Shown: piece after piece, positions 34,909-45,106 of the stretch | How the letters are laid out: every line of letters starts with the position of its first letter | Numbering within the stretch: position 1 is the stretch's first letter | Source: Protea cynaroides | Taxonomy: Eukaryota; Streptophyta; Magnoliopsida; Proteales; Proteaceae | Assembly: GCA_028583415.1 (NCBI GenBank) | Contig: CM053266.1 | Span: 81,164,149 to 81,228,148, forward strand | Direction: 5' to 3' | Length of the DNA: 64,000 nucleotides | Made by a program: the position numbers and the translations under genes | The notes under the pieces: model-generated | What the model was told of the DNA's origin: nothing | The model's input: the letters and a program-made list of their open reading frames with translations, nothing else | The model's database searches: none

Positions 34909-35555
34909 CTAAGTTTTTAACTCCTTCAACTCTGTAGGAGCCATCCTGTAGGGTGCTTTAGATATCGGTGCCACCCCTGGTAGGAGATCTATCACAAACT
35001 CAGTCACCCTATCTGGTGGTAATCTGGGTAGGTCTTCTGGGAACACATCAGGGAATTCTCGCACTACCTCGATATCCTTTATTTTTGGCAAGTCAGCGGT
35101 CACATCTACGACTGATACTAGGTATCCAACTCCCCCCTTCTCTAAGCACTTCCTTACTTTTAGGGCTGAGAATATAAGCTTCCTCTTCCTAGGCAACTTT
35201 GTCCCTTTAAGGTTGAATTCCATTTCTCTGTCCTTGAAAACTAACTTCTTCTCAGCACATAACAGGTTTGCTGAATGTTTAGATAACCAGTCCATTCCCA
35301 GAATGACATCGAAATCTGACATCTCAAGCTGGACTAAATTGGCTTCCAACTCTTGTCCTTCAATATGTACTGGGCAAGGCCCATAATACTCTTCTAATAC
35401 CACTTCCATTCCCATGGGGGACCGAACTAACAGACTTGGTTCCAAAGTCTTGATGGATTGATCTAGTCTTTTCCCGAATGATACTGACATAAAGGAATGG
35501 GTGGCCCCTGAGTCAAATAGGACTCTGGTGGGTACCCCTGCTATATTTACTATAC
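34909..35555 (-). pseudogene. Element A protease and linker to RT
   Basis: Frame entered at 35555 after the predicted gag-protease splice. The protease active site VLFDSGATHSF is intact, followed by VILGMDWLSKHSANL and the linker DVFPEDLPRLPPDR. It ends at a TAG (34909-34911) where element C reads Gln, so one CAG-type nonsense change separates it from RT. Confidence 0.9.
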
Positions 35556-35635
35556 CTGAGGTTTTTAATTTTTCCTTTAGTTTTATATGCTCAAACAATT
35601 AATGCAGTAGCTAAGGAGTAAGTATAGAATCATAC
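35556..35635 (-). other. Element A gag-protease intron (80 bp)
   Basis: Minus strand: TTACAG|GTATGA ... CCTCAG|GTATAG. The 80-bp length is not a multiple of three, yet removing it brings the gag frame exactly into the protease frame and restores VTGI-V at the joint, as in the uninterrupted element C. Retained, it adds a short tail and a stop, giving Gag alone. Confidence 0.8.
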
Positions 35636-37058
35636 CTGTAACCACATCTGCTGATGCGGTTGCCTCCTCTGTAGTAACGGCATAAACTTTGCCTTGCTGT
35701 TGTTCCCTCTTTGGTAGTAGGCATGTTCTGGCATAATGACCCACCTGTTGGAAATTAAAACACTTCATGTTGAAGTTTTGTCCCGTTGCCTGCTATGTCC
35801 CTGCGAGAACAGGTCTAGGTGGCACAATACCCGCTGGTAGCCTAAATGGTCGGTATGGTATGTTGCTTCTTCCGCCTTGGACCTCAGGGTTAGGCCTCTT
35901 CAGACCCCTATTCTGTGCAAAGAAGCTATCTCTCTGGCTTGCTTCGATGACTCGAGCCACCTGCACAGCTTCATTATAGATCTTCAGTCCTCGCCCCAAC
36001 ACATGTTCTCTTATGACACCCCAAAGACCCATGGTGAAACGACGGGTCTTAGTTTCTTCCTCCTGCATACTGGTTGGAGCGAAGAAAAATAACTCTTCAT
36101 ACCTCTGTTGGTATGCCTCTACGGTCATTTGAGACTACTACAAATTGAGGAACTCCCTCTCCATCTGATCGCGGAAACTCCTGGGAAAGTATTTTTCAAA
36201 GAAGGCCTCCTTGAATATGGGCCAAGTGATTATCTGGTGCTTTGTTTCCAGATACGCTCTGGTTGAGTTCCACCATCCATTGGCTTCTTCCTTCAGCATG
36301 TGGGTAGCATATAACACTTTTTCCCCATCAAGACACTCCAGCAAGCGGAAGTTCTTCTCCATCTCAGCTATCCATTGTGCTGGCCATAGTGTTTTCCCTG
36401 ACTTCCCTATAAAAGTTGGTGGCTTTAGCTTTAAAAACCCATCCACCGCTCTGGAAAGACTACTCTATCCATATGGGACCTGTCCATATGGTGCTTGTCC
36501 ATACCCTATCTGACCATACCATTGTGGCTGGTAAGAGTAGCCACTCTGATTTACTCCCTGATTTCCACCATAGTATGCACCCTGATATGGACCCTGATAT
36601 CCACCGTGATCCTGGTTAGCGATGGGCATCCCTGTAATCGGGTGGGGAGCCTTATTGGGTTGGTTCTGTTGTTGTGGTCCCTCAGTAGCTGTACTAACCC
36701 CCACTGGTACCGTATTTGCATTTTCAACATGCGTGGATGGCATATATGCGGGTGCCGGTACATGCCCAGGTGGCCTAAACATTTTCAGTATTTCGTCGAA
36801 AAACTTTTTCTGTTGTACCTCCATGTGGGTGACTAAATTTGTCATTAGAGTTTCAGAGCTTGTATGTGTCTGACCTGACAGTGGAGATTCTTCATTGTCT
36901 CCCATCTGATTTCCACTTTCATTTAGGGGGTTAAGTTCCTCCCCACTTCCCCTTTCTTCATTTTCTTCAGAATTTTCTGTCCCTGAATTCCTTTCCATTG
37001 GAGGTGCCCTTGAGTGACAGCGTCTGCGAGAAATTCTACGACCATTTCCTCTTACCAT
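35636..37058 (-). pseudogene. Element A gag
   Basis: All pieces share one frame from MVRGNGRR at 37058, interrupted by stops near 36465, 36129-36137 and 35790. The N-terminal half is Gly/Tyr/Gln-rich. The gag domain (LWPAQWIAEMEKNFRLL, EAFFEKYFPRSFRDQ, AYQQRYEELFFFAP) is well preserved. The zinc knuckle reads C-F-N-F-QQVG-H-YART-C: its second Cys is Phe, so metal binding is probably lost. A 3' splice site candidate (TTCAG, 37088-37087) lies 29 bases before the ATG. Confidence 0.9.
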
Positions 37059-37245
37059 TGTAGTTACTGAATTTCCTGTACGATATCTGAATGCATTGAA
37101 CACACATGAGACAAATGAGACAATTGTTCAAAACGATAGTATTCAGTCTCAACACATATACACTATAAGTATTCATCAATCGAGAAGGAAAGTAAACAAA
37201 TTTTAAGTTTTTCTCGAAATTTTCTAGGCCAAATTATTGATACTG

Positions 37246-37514
37246 ATCGTACCATACCGGCGTGGGGTCTGGTAGTAGTGGCTTGGCCGGTATGGGGAAT
37301 GGTTTTAAATTTCTAGCTCCCCCATAAGGTACCGGCCGCGGTATCGGTCTTACCTTGAGTGAGACTGGTATACTCCTGCGGTACATACCGGTCGCACCAT
37401 ACCGCAGGAGGTACCGGTCGCACATACCAACCTTGTGTGAGACCGGGATACCCTGCAGTAGGTACCGGTCGGACCATACCGCAGGAGGTACCGGTCGCGA
37501 GTGCGACCGGTACA
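37246..37514. repeat. Internal motif array of element A, upstream of the antisense gene
   Basis: About ten copies in both orientations of TACCGGTCGCA, CATACCGCAGGAGG and TGAGACCGG-type words. This is the same flavour as the arrays in A's LTRs. It lies between gag and the antisense gene's first exon (about 37560-37677). Confidence 0.8.
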
Positions 37515-37559
37515 TCTTAAAACCTTTAAAATCGTAAATTTTGCCCTCATTTCTCACTT

Positions 37560-38114
37560 TTCTCTCTTGATGCTCACTCTAGTGGCGATTCCTCTCTATG
37601 TTGCTGAGTCTCTATAGTCCAACTGGTGCTTCTAAGAGTTCTCTCCCTCAACCAAGAGTATCAAACTCGTCTCTAAGGTAAGCTAATCCTCTCCTTCCTC
37701 TCTTTGAGAAAAATTTCATCGTTTCTCATGCCCAAAACCTAAATTTTCCTTGATTTGAAAATTTTAATCGTAGAAAACTTCTCTCTTTACTTGAGAAAGG
37801 TTCTTGGGGTCTAAATGAGCAAAACCCCTCAACCAATTCAAAGTTCCATCGGTTGGTTTGGGAGAAATCCTAAAAATTTAACTTTTTAACCTAGGTTTCT
37901 AGGTTTTTTGAAATTTTTGAAATTTTTTGCTGATATGTCTCTATTTCCTTGTTTTGTGTTGAAATTGTTTGATCATGTATTAGCATTGTGTCACCACATA
38001 AGTCCTCCTACCCATATTGGGTGAGTTTGAGGCTTTTGTTCCATTTTCTGCCGTTATGCTGCCGAAATTTGAAAAAAATTTCTCTAACCGTCTCATTTTT
38101 CTTTTGCTCAACAG
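37560..38114 (+). other. 5' untranslated exon and intron of the element A antisense gene
   Basis: The exon-like part shares TTGCTGAGTCTCTATAGTCCAACT with the equivalent position in C and B. A donor CTAAG|GTAAGC (intron from 37678) and an acceptor TTTTGCTCAACAG (ends 38114) give a 437-bp intron, 8 bp before the ATG. Element C has a 441-bp intron in the same place. Confidence 0.65.
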
Positions 38115-38122
38115 TTCACGAC

Positions 38123-39341
38123 ATGTCTGGACATCGTGGTGCAGGTAAGCGATCTTTTATGCCGGGTATGCACAGGCCTCATCCTCCTTCCCACCTCTGT
38201 GATGAGAGATTTTTCCGGTCAGAGGCTGCAGCGGCGCGCCTTTCATGGTTTCGAGTAAAAAGCATAGAATCAGGTCGCTTTGTGAACCTAGAACACCTGC
38301 ACCGCTTTGATGTTGAGGCTGCCTTTGGGGCGATGGGCTGGTTGCCCATTATTCAGTATAAAGAGACCACTCGTCCCAACTTGGTAAAACTATTCTTCAC
38401 AAATCTGGAGGTAGAAGGGAATCCGAATGATTGGGAGCATGCTAGGGATCTTTCGATCACTAGCTATGTGAAAGGGGTGATGATCTCTTTCAACACGGCC
38501 GAGTTGGCTACGCTTTTCGAGATCCCAGATGACGGGGAACTTATTTATTGTCCACCCAGAGCTAAAGGGTATCTTACTGAGGACATGAGAGCATCCATTG
38601 CTGAGCAGATTTTGTTGCCAGGCAGTATCATGTTAGCTTCAAACCTACGTCCTGTGCCTCGCTTATACTACCGTATTATACAGCATGACATCGTTCCCCA
38701 GAGTGGTCATTATGGAGAGTTGTCCTAGTTGACCTAGTATCTTACCTACTGTGTGACTACCAGGCACCGGGTCTGCCTGCCTTATCTGATCATTTGTACC
38801 ATGATTTATGCGGAAAGTCCCAATGTAACGGGGAATCTTCCATATGATAGGTTGATTACAGCGTTGTTGCATCACTTAGGTGTGGACAGGCGTGGAGAGC
38901 CAACTTTTGAGGTCACTATGAGTTCTGATATAGATGTTGAGGCCATCTATAAGATGCAGATGGACGATCTAGAGCTTAGTGATGAGGAGCTTCAGGCTCG
39001 TCCTCTTTCACCTAGGAGCCAGGCGGCAGCCGCAGCAGCAGCAGCAGTAGTAGCTGAGGTAGGAGGTGATGGGGATGCACACATGGAGGACATCCCTGCA
39101 CTTGCACCCCAGCCTTCTCCGATTGCAGGACCATCTCAGCCTCCTCCAGATACAGTGATGAGCATGCTCATGGAGATCCGAGATGCTCAGCGGGAGATGA
39201 GTCAGGACTTGGGGCGTCTAGCTCGCAGCCTACGGGTCACGTAGGACCAGGTTCATTGGCTTAGAGAGGCATACCAGCGTGATTATGATATCATAGATCC
39301 GATACCGCCCAGGCCCGCATCTCCACCATAGTCTGACCTAG
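38123..39341 (+). pseudogene. Element A antisense gene, plant transposon-protein domain
   Basis: Plus-strand frame opposite to gag-pol, starting MSGHRGAGKRS. It runs 374 codons to 39244 with TAGs at 38726 and 38735. In the same frame after 39244, a tail aligning with C continues to the TAG at 39341. The core (FGAMGWLPII, LVKLFFTNLEVEG, ITSYVKGVMISFNTAELATLF) resembles the putative plant transposon protein domain found in plant retroelements. The C-terminal part is Ala-rich, then Pro-rich, then a short coiled-coil-like stretch. Function is unknown. Element C carries a homologue in the same position and orientation, so it belongs to the element. Confidence 0.8.
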
Positions 39342-39374
39342 TTTCCTTTTTATTTATGTGTGGTTCATTTTGCT

Positions 39375-39412
39375 AACAGAGTAACTGTCCGACTTGCGGA
39401 CTGTACTCTGTT
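39375..39412 (+). other. Conserved hairpin downstream of the antisense gene (A)
   Basis: AACAGAGTAACTGTCCG and CGGACTGTACTCTGTT form a stem around ACTTG, 34 bp after the last stop. A similar hairpin lies at the same place in element C (51240-51273, minus strand). Confidence 0.55.
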
Positions 39413-39632
39413 GTTCACTTTGTTTTTCATATTATTGTTAAAGAGTTAATTAGTTTTTCTTCAAAACTTCAGTGCTTAAAATTTCTCTTTCATTATTAGT
39501 ATATTATGCATCTTCTTTTATGTCTCAGACATCAAACAAGCTTATGTGTGTTTTTATTAAAGTTTTTAATTTTCCTATCTCAGTTCACTGGACAAAGTTA
39601 GATGCAGAATGGTTAGCTGGATAGAGCCTACA

Positions 39633-39645
39633 GGCTCTGATACCA
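39633..39645 (-). promoter_or_regulatory. Primer-binding site of element A (initiator-Met tRNA)
   Basis: The minus strand reads TGGTATCAGAGCC three bases from the 5' LTR end. Confidence 0.93.
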
Positions 39646-39648
39646 AGC

Positions 39649-41809
39649 TGTCACACCCCAATTCTGCTAAACCAAAAGTGTGAGTGAACCGTCTCCAAAC
39701 CACGGCTCACACCAAGATCTCAATAGACCATGTCAACCAACCATTCCAAACAATCTAACATAATCAGAGAGTAATACATAGCAGCGGAATCAAAAGATAA
39801 ATGAACTGAATTCTATGTTGTAATTAAAATAATTATCCAAATTATTCCATTATTCACAAAATTAAATAATAAAATATTACAATGTATTATTTCAAAATAA
39901 CCATCTCTAAAGGAAAACACAGAATGAGCACTCGCATGATGCGTCATGCTCGTCCTCTACTGCCTGTGTATCTAGGGCAGCAACTGTACTGTACGTTGGG
40001 GCAGTTATGAAGTCCTCGATGGTATACTCTGCATCGAGATCTGAAAAGGATAAAATATATATATTCAAGTGAGCTCACAACTTAGCTCAGTAAGTACAAA
40101 ACCAATGTAACATACAAAATGCATGAGACAACATTACAATTTGGGTCAGGTATAACTTGCAAAATGCTATGGTAAGGTTTGGCGACCACCGTACCTCCAT
40201 GCACGAGAGTGTGAGCACACCCAACAGTCAGGCAACAATCCACACTACTGCCGTTGCCCCACATCACTCATTCCGGTATAGAGATGGAGCTAGAGTCTGG
40301 CGGGCAGGCTGAGCCACCATCCCACATCCTCCCCCTGATACCCTATACCGTACCAATACCTAAACCCCTATTGACAAGGGCTTGCAACTGGGTACCATTT
40401 CTAACCAGTCCTATATGTCAATACAGTATCTATGGCCCTACCCCAACACGACTCCCTACGACATAGAGATAGGGCTCGAGTCTGGTGGGCAGGCTCAACC
40501 ACAATCCCATGTCCTCCCCTTGATACCCTATTCGCACCAAGTCCGCTAAGGTAGATGGCGATACGAAAATGTGTTAGTGTGAGGATATATCCAGGGCTCT
40601 ACTCCCCTTCACATTCCACACACTAACTAAAAACATCCACATGCCTAAACAACCAACATCCTAGCATATGAAATGCATGAACAGATAATAATAATTTAAA
40701 CAACTACCATGGCATGTGAAATGCACAATCATCAGGCTATCAGTATAGATACATATTAATCACAACGGTTTACTGTTATTTAATTAATTAGGGTTTGGGG
40801 TCTTGTCCCTTACCTGACGCGTGATAATAAATCCGCTCTACGTTACAGGGTCTACTCACGCTGTCTACATGTCCTATATAATCATACTCATAGGTTAGAA
40901 TTAAAGTATTAGGGTTACAGTTGGTCAGAACCATGTTTGGCCAAATAAATAGGGCTGGGTAAGCATTCCGTTTGAGGTACCGGTCTCAGTAGAGTGAGAC
41001 CGGTATGCCCTATGGTATATACCAGTCTCACTCTAGAGTGAGACCGGTATGCACCTGCGGTATATACCGCAGGCCCATACCGCAGGACCAGACGGTATGT
41101 TTTGTGGTTTGGATCCGAGAGCCCGATCTCAAATCTCCCTTCCCCGTCGGTCATCTGCTTGGTTTCTAGGGTTTTTCCTAACCATTCTAAGGTCCAAATA
41201 CTTGCTTAGTCTTCTAGGTTTCGATTATAACATTGCATCATACCCGATTGGATCTTAATGAAAAACTAGGGTTTATTGGAAGTCCTAGGATTTTGGTTCG
41301 CTGTGCCGTTTCACGGCTCCGATCCAAAATCTTATCAATAATGAAAAGGATTGAGCACTTACCGGTGTTTGTCGGATGGTGGCGTGCTCTTCCAACGGAA
41401 AGTCCCTCTTCTTGAGTGGTTTCCTCCCTCCTTGCTCCTTCTCAGATCTCTTCCAGATGGCTAGGGTTTGAGAATGATCTAAGGAGGGTTAAGGTGGATA
41501 TTAATAGTGGGAGACTGTTCTAGGAAGGTTTTCCACGGTTAGAACTTTCTAAAATTTTGATTCAGAGTGTGGGACCCACTAGAGTCCGTCTCCAGCCGCT
41601 ATTGCTCATACCAGTCGCACATACCGGTCTCACTGAGTGAGATCGATACTGAGACCGGTATGTGAACTTTATAATTTCTACACCTGATTCTCATACCTGG
41701 ATTACGTGGTTCGTCTCCCGGCTTCGCCTTTCGGTCCGGTTATGATTGCAAGACCTGTCACAGTATAAAACCATGGGTTAAACCAGGTTTTCAGAGCACG
41801 GTTCTTACA
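39649..41809 (-). repeat. 5' LTR of element A
   Basis: 2161 bp and collinear with 30121-32240. It holds motif arrays at 40976-41100 and 41607-41662, a TATTAATAT promoter-like word near 41496-41507, and a GTAAGT donor at 41362, which may start the leader intron of gag mRNA. Confidence 0.95.
39907..40038 (-). CDS. Conserved 43-codon exon-like segment, element A 5' LTR
   Basis: Second copy of the 30347-30478 segment. It reads LDAEYTIEDFITAPTY and ends HDASCECSFCVFL. Most differences from the 3' copy are single-base changes. In the 5' LTR it would lie in the RNA leader rather than behind pol. Confidence 0.45.
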   Translation of the reverse strand, partial: LDAEYTIEDFITAPTYSTVAALDTQAVEDEHDASCECSFCVFL

Positions 41810-41814
41810 CACCT

Positions 41815-42814
41815 AATCTCCGATCACGCCTGACGTGATTTATTCAAATTCGACGGACTCTAGTCATTCCTGCCTTTTAGAGGCTTATCCGATGGCTAGC
41901 AGAGATGATTCTATGTCCGCCAATCGGATCTCGACAATGCATAGGCGGGCGACGCTAAAGTGTTGCGTGGGTGTACGATAAGCCTTTGAAAGATTCTATT
42001 TTGAATTTTCTGATTGGCCAAACTTCAAACCGCCATAACTTCTTCATCCGAGCTCCAAATCGGTCCTTTCAAGTTGCAGTTTCCTTATTTTCGAGTCCTC
42101 TACCTATTGGGCACTATTGGGAGTCAAAAAAAAATAGAGAAAAATTGAAAAGAGCATTTTAAAGGCAGATAGAAGGATTTCTAGGGTTTTGTATCCTGTG
42201 GGAGTGATCAATCACTAACTACCTCTTCTTTGTGAATCAATGGAGTGCTAAATCCCTATGAGAGGTCAGTAGAGCGTTTATGTTTACATTCATGGTGATT
42301 ATGGATTGTGTGGAAGAGATTGGAAGCCTGTGAGTGAGGTAAGCTCTGTGAATCGATCTCTATCATCATTGAAGGCTGTTAGAGAGTACCTGAGGGCAGT
42401 GTGAAGCTTCAGAGAGATTGTTGGCCACTCGAAAGCATTGTTTGTGAGATTTTCAATTCCCTATCTATTTATGCTTTCAATATATTGTATGCTAGCGTAG
42501 GTAAAAATTATTGAATACCTAGCTAGTGGGGGAAAAATTGTAAGGCAATTCTATAAGCCTAAAAATTATTATTTGCTTCCCGTGGGTGCGGGTTAAGCGT
42601 GGTGTGTTCAGTGGGTGCTGGACACTGGCTGTTAAGCTTGAATCTTGGCGTTGGTGGCCCCACTCAGTTTTATGCTAGGAAAACCTAGGGTTAATATCCT
42701 TGTCTTGTAAATGACTAAAAATTGAGTGTTGAGTAAATACGGAGCCCGTTGGGCATTACTCCGTGGACTAGCCATCACATTGTGGTTGTGAACCACGTAT
42801 ATCCTGTGTTGTGG
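41815..42814 (+). other. Probable old copia LTR (X), part right of element A
   Basis: Continues the sequence broken by element A. CGCCATAACTTCTTCATCCG, CCCGTGGGTGCGGG and GTGAACCACGTATATCCTGTG blocks resemble copia U5 sequence. It ends at 42814, where element B begins after TGTGG. No coding sequence was seen. Confidence 0.4.
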
Positions 42815-44262
42815 TGTAAGACCCGTATCGAACTAACCGGTCTTACCACCTTGTATCAGGTCTACCTATCATGGTCGAGCCAAGTGGACAACTGCGTGAA
42901 GAATCCACAAGACCAGGTATGAAATCAACCCAAAAATAGTCAATTATGAGCGTGTGGTCGCATACCTAAACAGGTGTGACCGACCACACCTCAAAAGAGT
43001 CCAACCACATGAATTTAGGTCGTGTGGTTGGACATTTCAGAAGGTGTGGCCGACGGATTCTGTGACCCCACCTCCGACCACAAGGAACCCAGTCAGAACC
43101 AAAAATTAGGAAACCTTCCTAATTCGAAGGGGGTCTTTCCTAAACTCGTTAGGACATATTATGGAGGGTTTTCCTCTATAAATAGGACATCCCTTAGCCT
43201 CTTTCACTCCTTTAGAACTCTAATTGAAAGTGAGAGAAAGAGAAAAGAAGGAAAATTGAAGAGGAAGACTAAAGAGGAAGAAAATTTAGAGAAAACTCTA
43301 AATCTTCAACAAGCCTAAGGTATGAACATATTCCCCATGATAAATTGAGAGCCTAGAATAGTTTATGAAGAAGATAGGATTTAGGAGAAACCCAAACCAT
43401 CCATCCATGGATAAATTCTAAGAGAATCCATAGAGGAAATTATGTGGACAATGGATGGTGTATAAAATAATAATTTTGAGCCATAAAATAATTGTAAGAA
43501 GGACCATGATGATAAGCCAAAGGAAACTAAACATGGAGGATTGGAATTGAGATTGAAAGGTCGACCAACACCCCACGTGTGGTCTCATGATGTGCGATCA
43601 CACGAGACACACATATCCGACCACATGCCCTCGGAAAGTTTTCAGGGAGGGTGTGGTCGCACGTGTGGTCGGAGTATGTCCGACCATACCCTGCGACCCC
43701 ACGCCCTGTGGTCGCAGAAACTGAGACCACAGGTGCTGCCACACCTGCGACCCCTCAGTTTCTGTTACTCTAAACTCATGGAAATTAATTCTAATTTAAA
43801 ATCTATAAATTTGTTAGGTTTTCAAGTGGTTTAAAAGTGAATTACAAAGCTTAAACGAGGATCTACTATCAATCAAAGGTGAGGGAACAAGACCTAAATT
43901 ATTTGGCTAATAATAAACTATTTTTATTTATTGAGTCCAATACCATGAATGATTCTATGCTTGTATGATTGTAATGTGCATTTCACATGTCATCCAATAT
44001 TCCTGTTATTACTGCTCATGCATATTTAATTCGTTTATTTATAACATAATGTGATGATGATGCTAGGAATAGACATGCGAATGTATGTGTGGTTAGTGTA
44101 CTTGATGCAAGTGGGGCATCAGGGGGAGGACATGACATTGTGATTCATCCTGGTCACCAGACTCTAGCTCTATCTCTACTCAAGTCTTGTCCACTAACAT
44201 CGTCGTATCGCCATTACCTTAGCAGAACTATTACGTCGTATGGTATCAGGGGAGGTGGTCTC
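42815..44262 (+). repeat. Truncated 5' LTR of element B
   Basis: Begins TGTAAGACCCG and follows the C/S LTR plan (TATA box 43177-43183, donor CTAAG|GTATGA at 43320, sub-repeat CATCAGGGGGAGG). It stops at GGTCTCGGA and joins internal sequence GGACTTACATAGG. Roughly the last 0.85 kb of LTR, including the exon-like segment, is missing. Its motif arrays (42952-43082, 43560-43748) use GTGTGGTCG, unlike the rest of B. Confidence 0.9.
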
Positions 44263-45106
44263 GGAGGACTTACATAGGTTCTAAACCATCCTGCAAGGCT
44301 CATACAGTTGAAAATTTAATTTTGAAAGATTAAATTTGAAGAAATTTCAATAAATGCAAACAATCTCAAAAATTAGGTCAAAAATAGAAAATTTCAAGTT
44401 TCTCGATAACCAACCGATGAAACTCGAATATTTTTGAGGGCTTTCGTCCATTGGGTGACCAATAGCAAAATCCCTCAATAAAAATTAAATTTTTACGGTT
44501 AGAAAAAGTTTAATTTGAAGAAAATTATGTAAATGGATAAAAACCTAGTTTAAAAAGCTTTAAAAATGTGAAACAGTAGAGAGCATACTTGAAGAGAAGG
44601 AGCGGGAGTCACGAACGAAAGATATGATCACTAAACAGGTAGGGGTCGATACTGTAGCAACTCAGAGAAAAGGGTTGAGTTGGAAGAAAAGAGAAAGAAT
44701 GGGAAATGAATCCAAAATCGGGTTTAAAAACCTGATTCTGGATCGTAGGGTCGCAGAATTCGACCAAAATGTGCGACCCTACGTCAGACCCTACCATCGA
44801 CCCTAGGCTCTCGTTGATTTGACAGAGAACCAGGGGTCGGACCTAGGGTCAGACATATACCGACCCTACCATCGACCCTAGGCTCTCGGTAAGCTGACAG
44901 TGTTTATCAGGGTCGCATACCCTAGGGTCGCATAAGGACCGACCCTACCATCTACCCTACGATGGAAAATACAATATTTTGTCAAAATGAACTGAAAATT
45001 TGAAATTTGTATTGATTAGTTGGATTTTTGACTTGAGAACAACTTATATTGATTGCCTCACATGTGCTATAATTGTTTACAGACACTACTACCACCAGAA
45101 TAGGAA
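44263..45106 (+). other. Element B leader remnant with internal motif array
   Basis: Matches 52787-53609 of element C. It keeps the antisense gene's first exon and donor (minus strand, TTCAA|GTATGC near 44590) but not its coding part. The array at 44746-44962 has many GTAGGGTCG / CGACCCTAC copies, the same flavour as B's 3' LTR. An acceptor TTTACAG (AG at 45081-45082) lies 24 bases before the gag ATG. Confidence 0.75.

Larger units (their letters stand above)
30121..41809 (-). mobile_element. Element A: Tekay/Del-type chromovirus, 11.7 kb
   Basis: Complete structure on the minus strand: 5' LTR 39649-41809, initiator-Met primer site, antisense gene (plus strand), motif array, gag, small intron, protease, RT, RNase H, integrase with chromodomain-like tail, polypurine tract and 3' LTR 30121-32240. 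A perfect 5-bp duplication CACCT flanks it (30116-30120 and 41810-41814). The RT/IN residues and C-terminal IN tail fit the Tekay/Del chromovirus lineage. Coding parts contain stops, a frameshift and an integrase deletion. Confidence 0.95.

Noticed and set aside
37988..38122. Upstream Met of the antisense gene in A (frame opens at 37988)
   Set aside because: The stretch is pyrimidine-rich, ends in a TTTTGCTCAACAG acceptor and has no counterpart in C, so the start at 38123 is preferred.
39633..39645. tRNA gene suggested by initiator-tRNA complementarity
   Set aside because: Only the 13-base primer site is present, next to an LTR; there is no cloverleaf. The same applies at 15585 and 51025.
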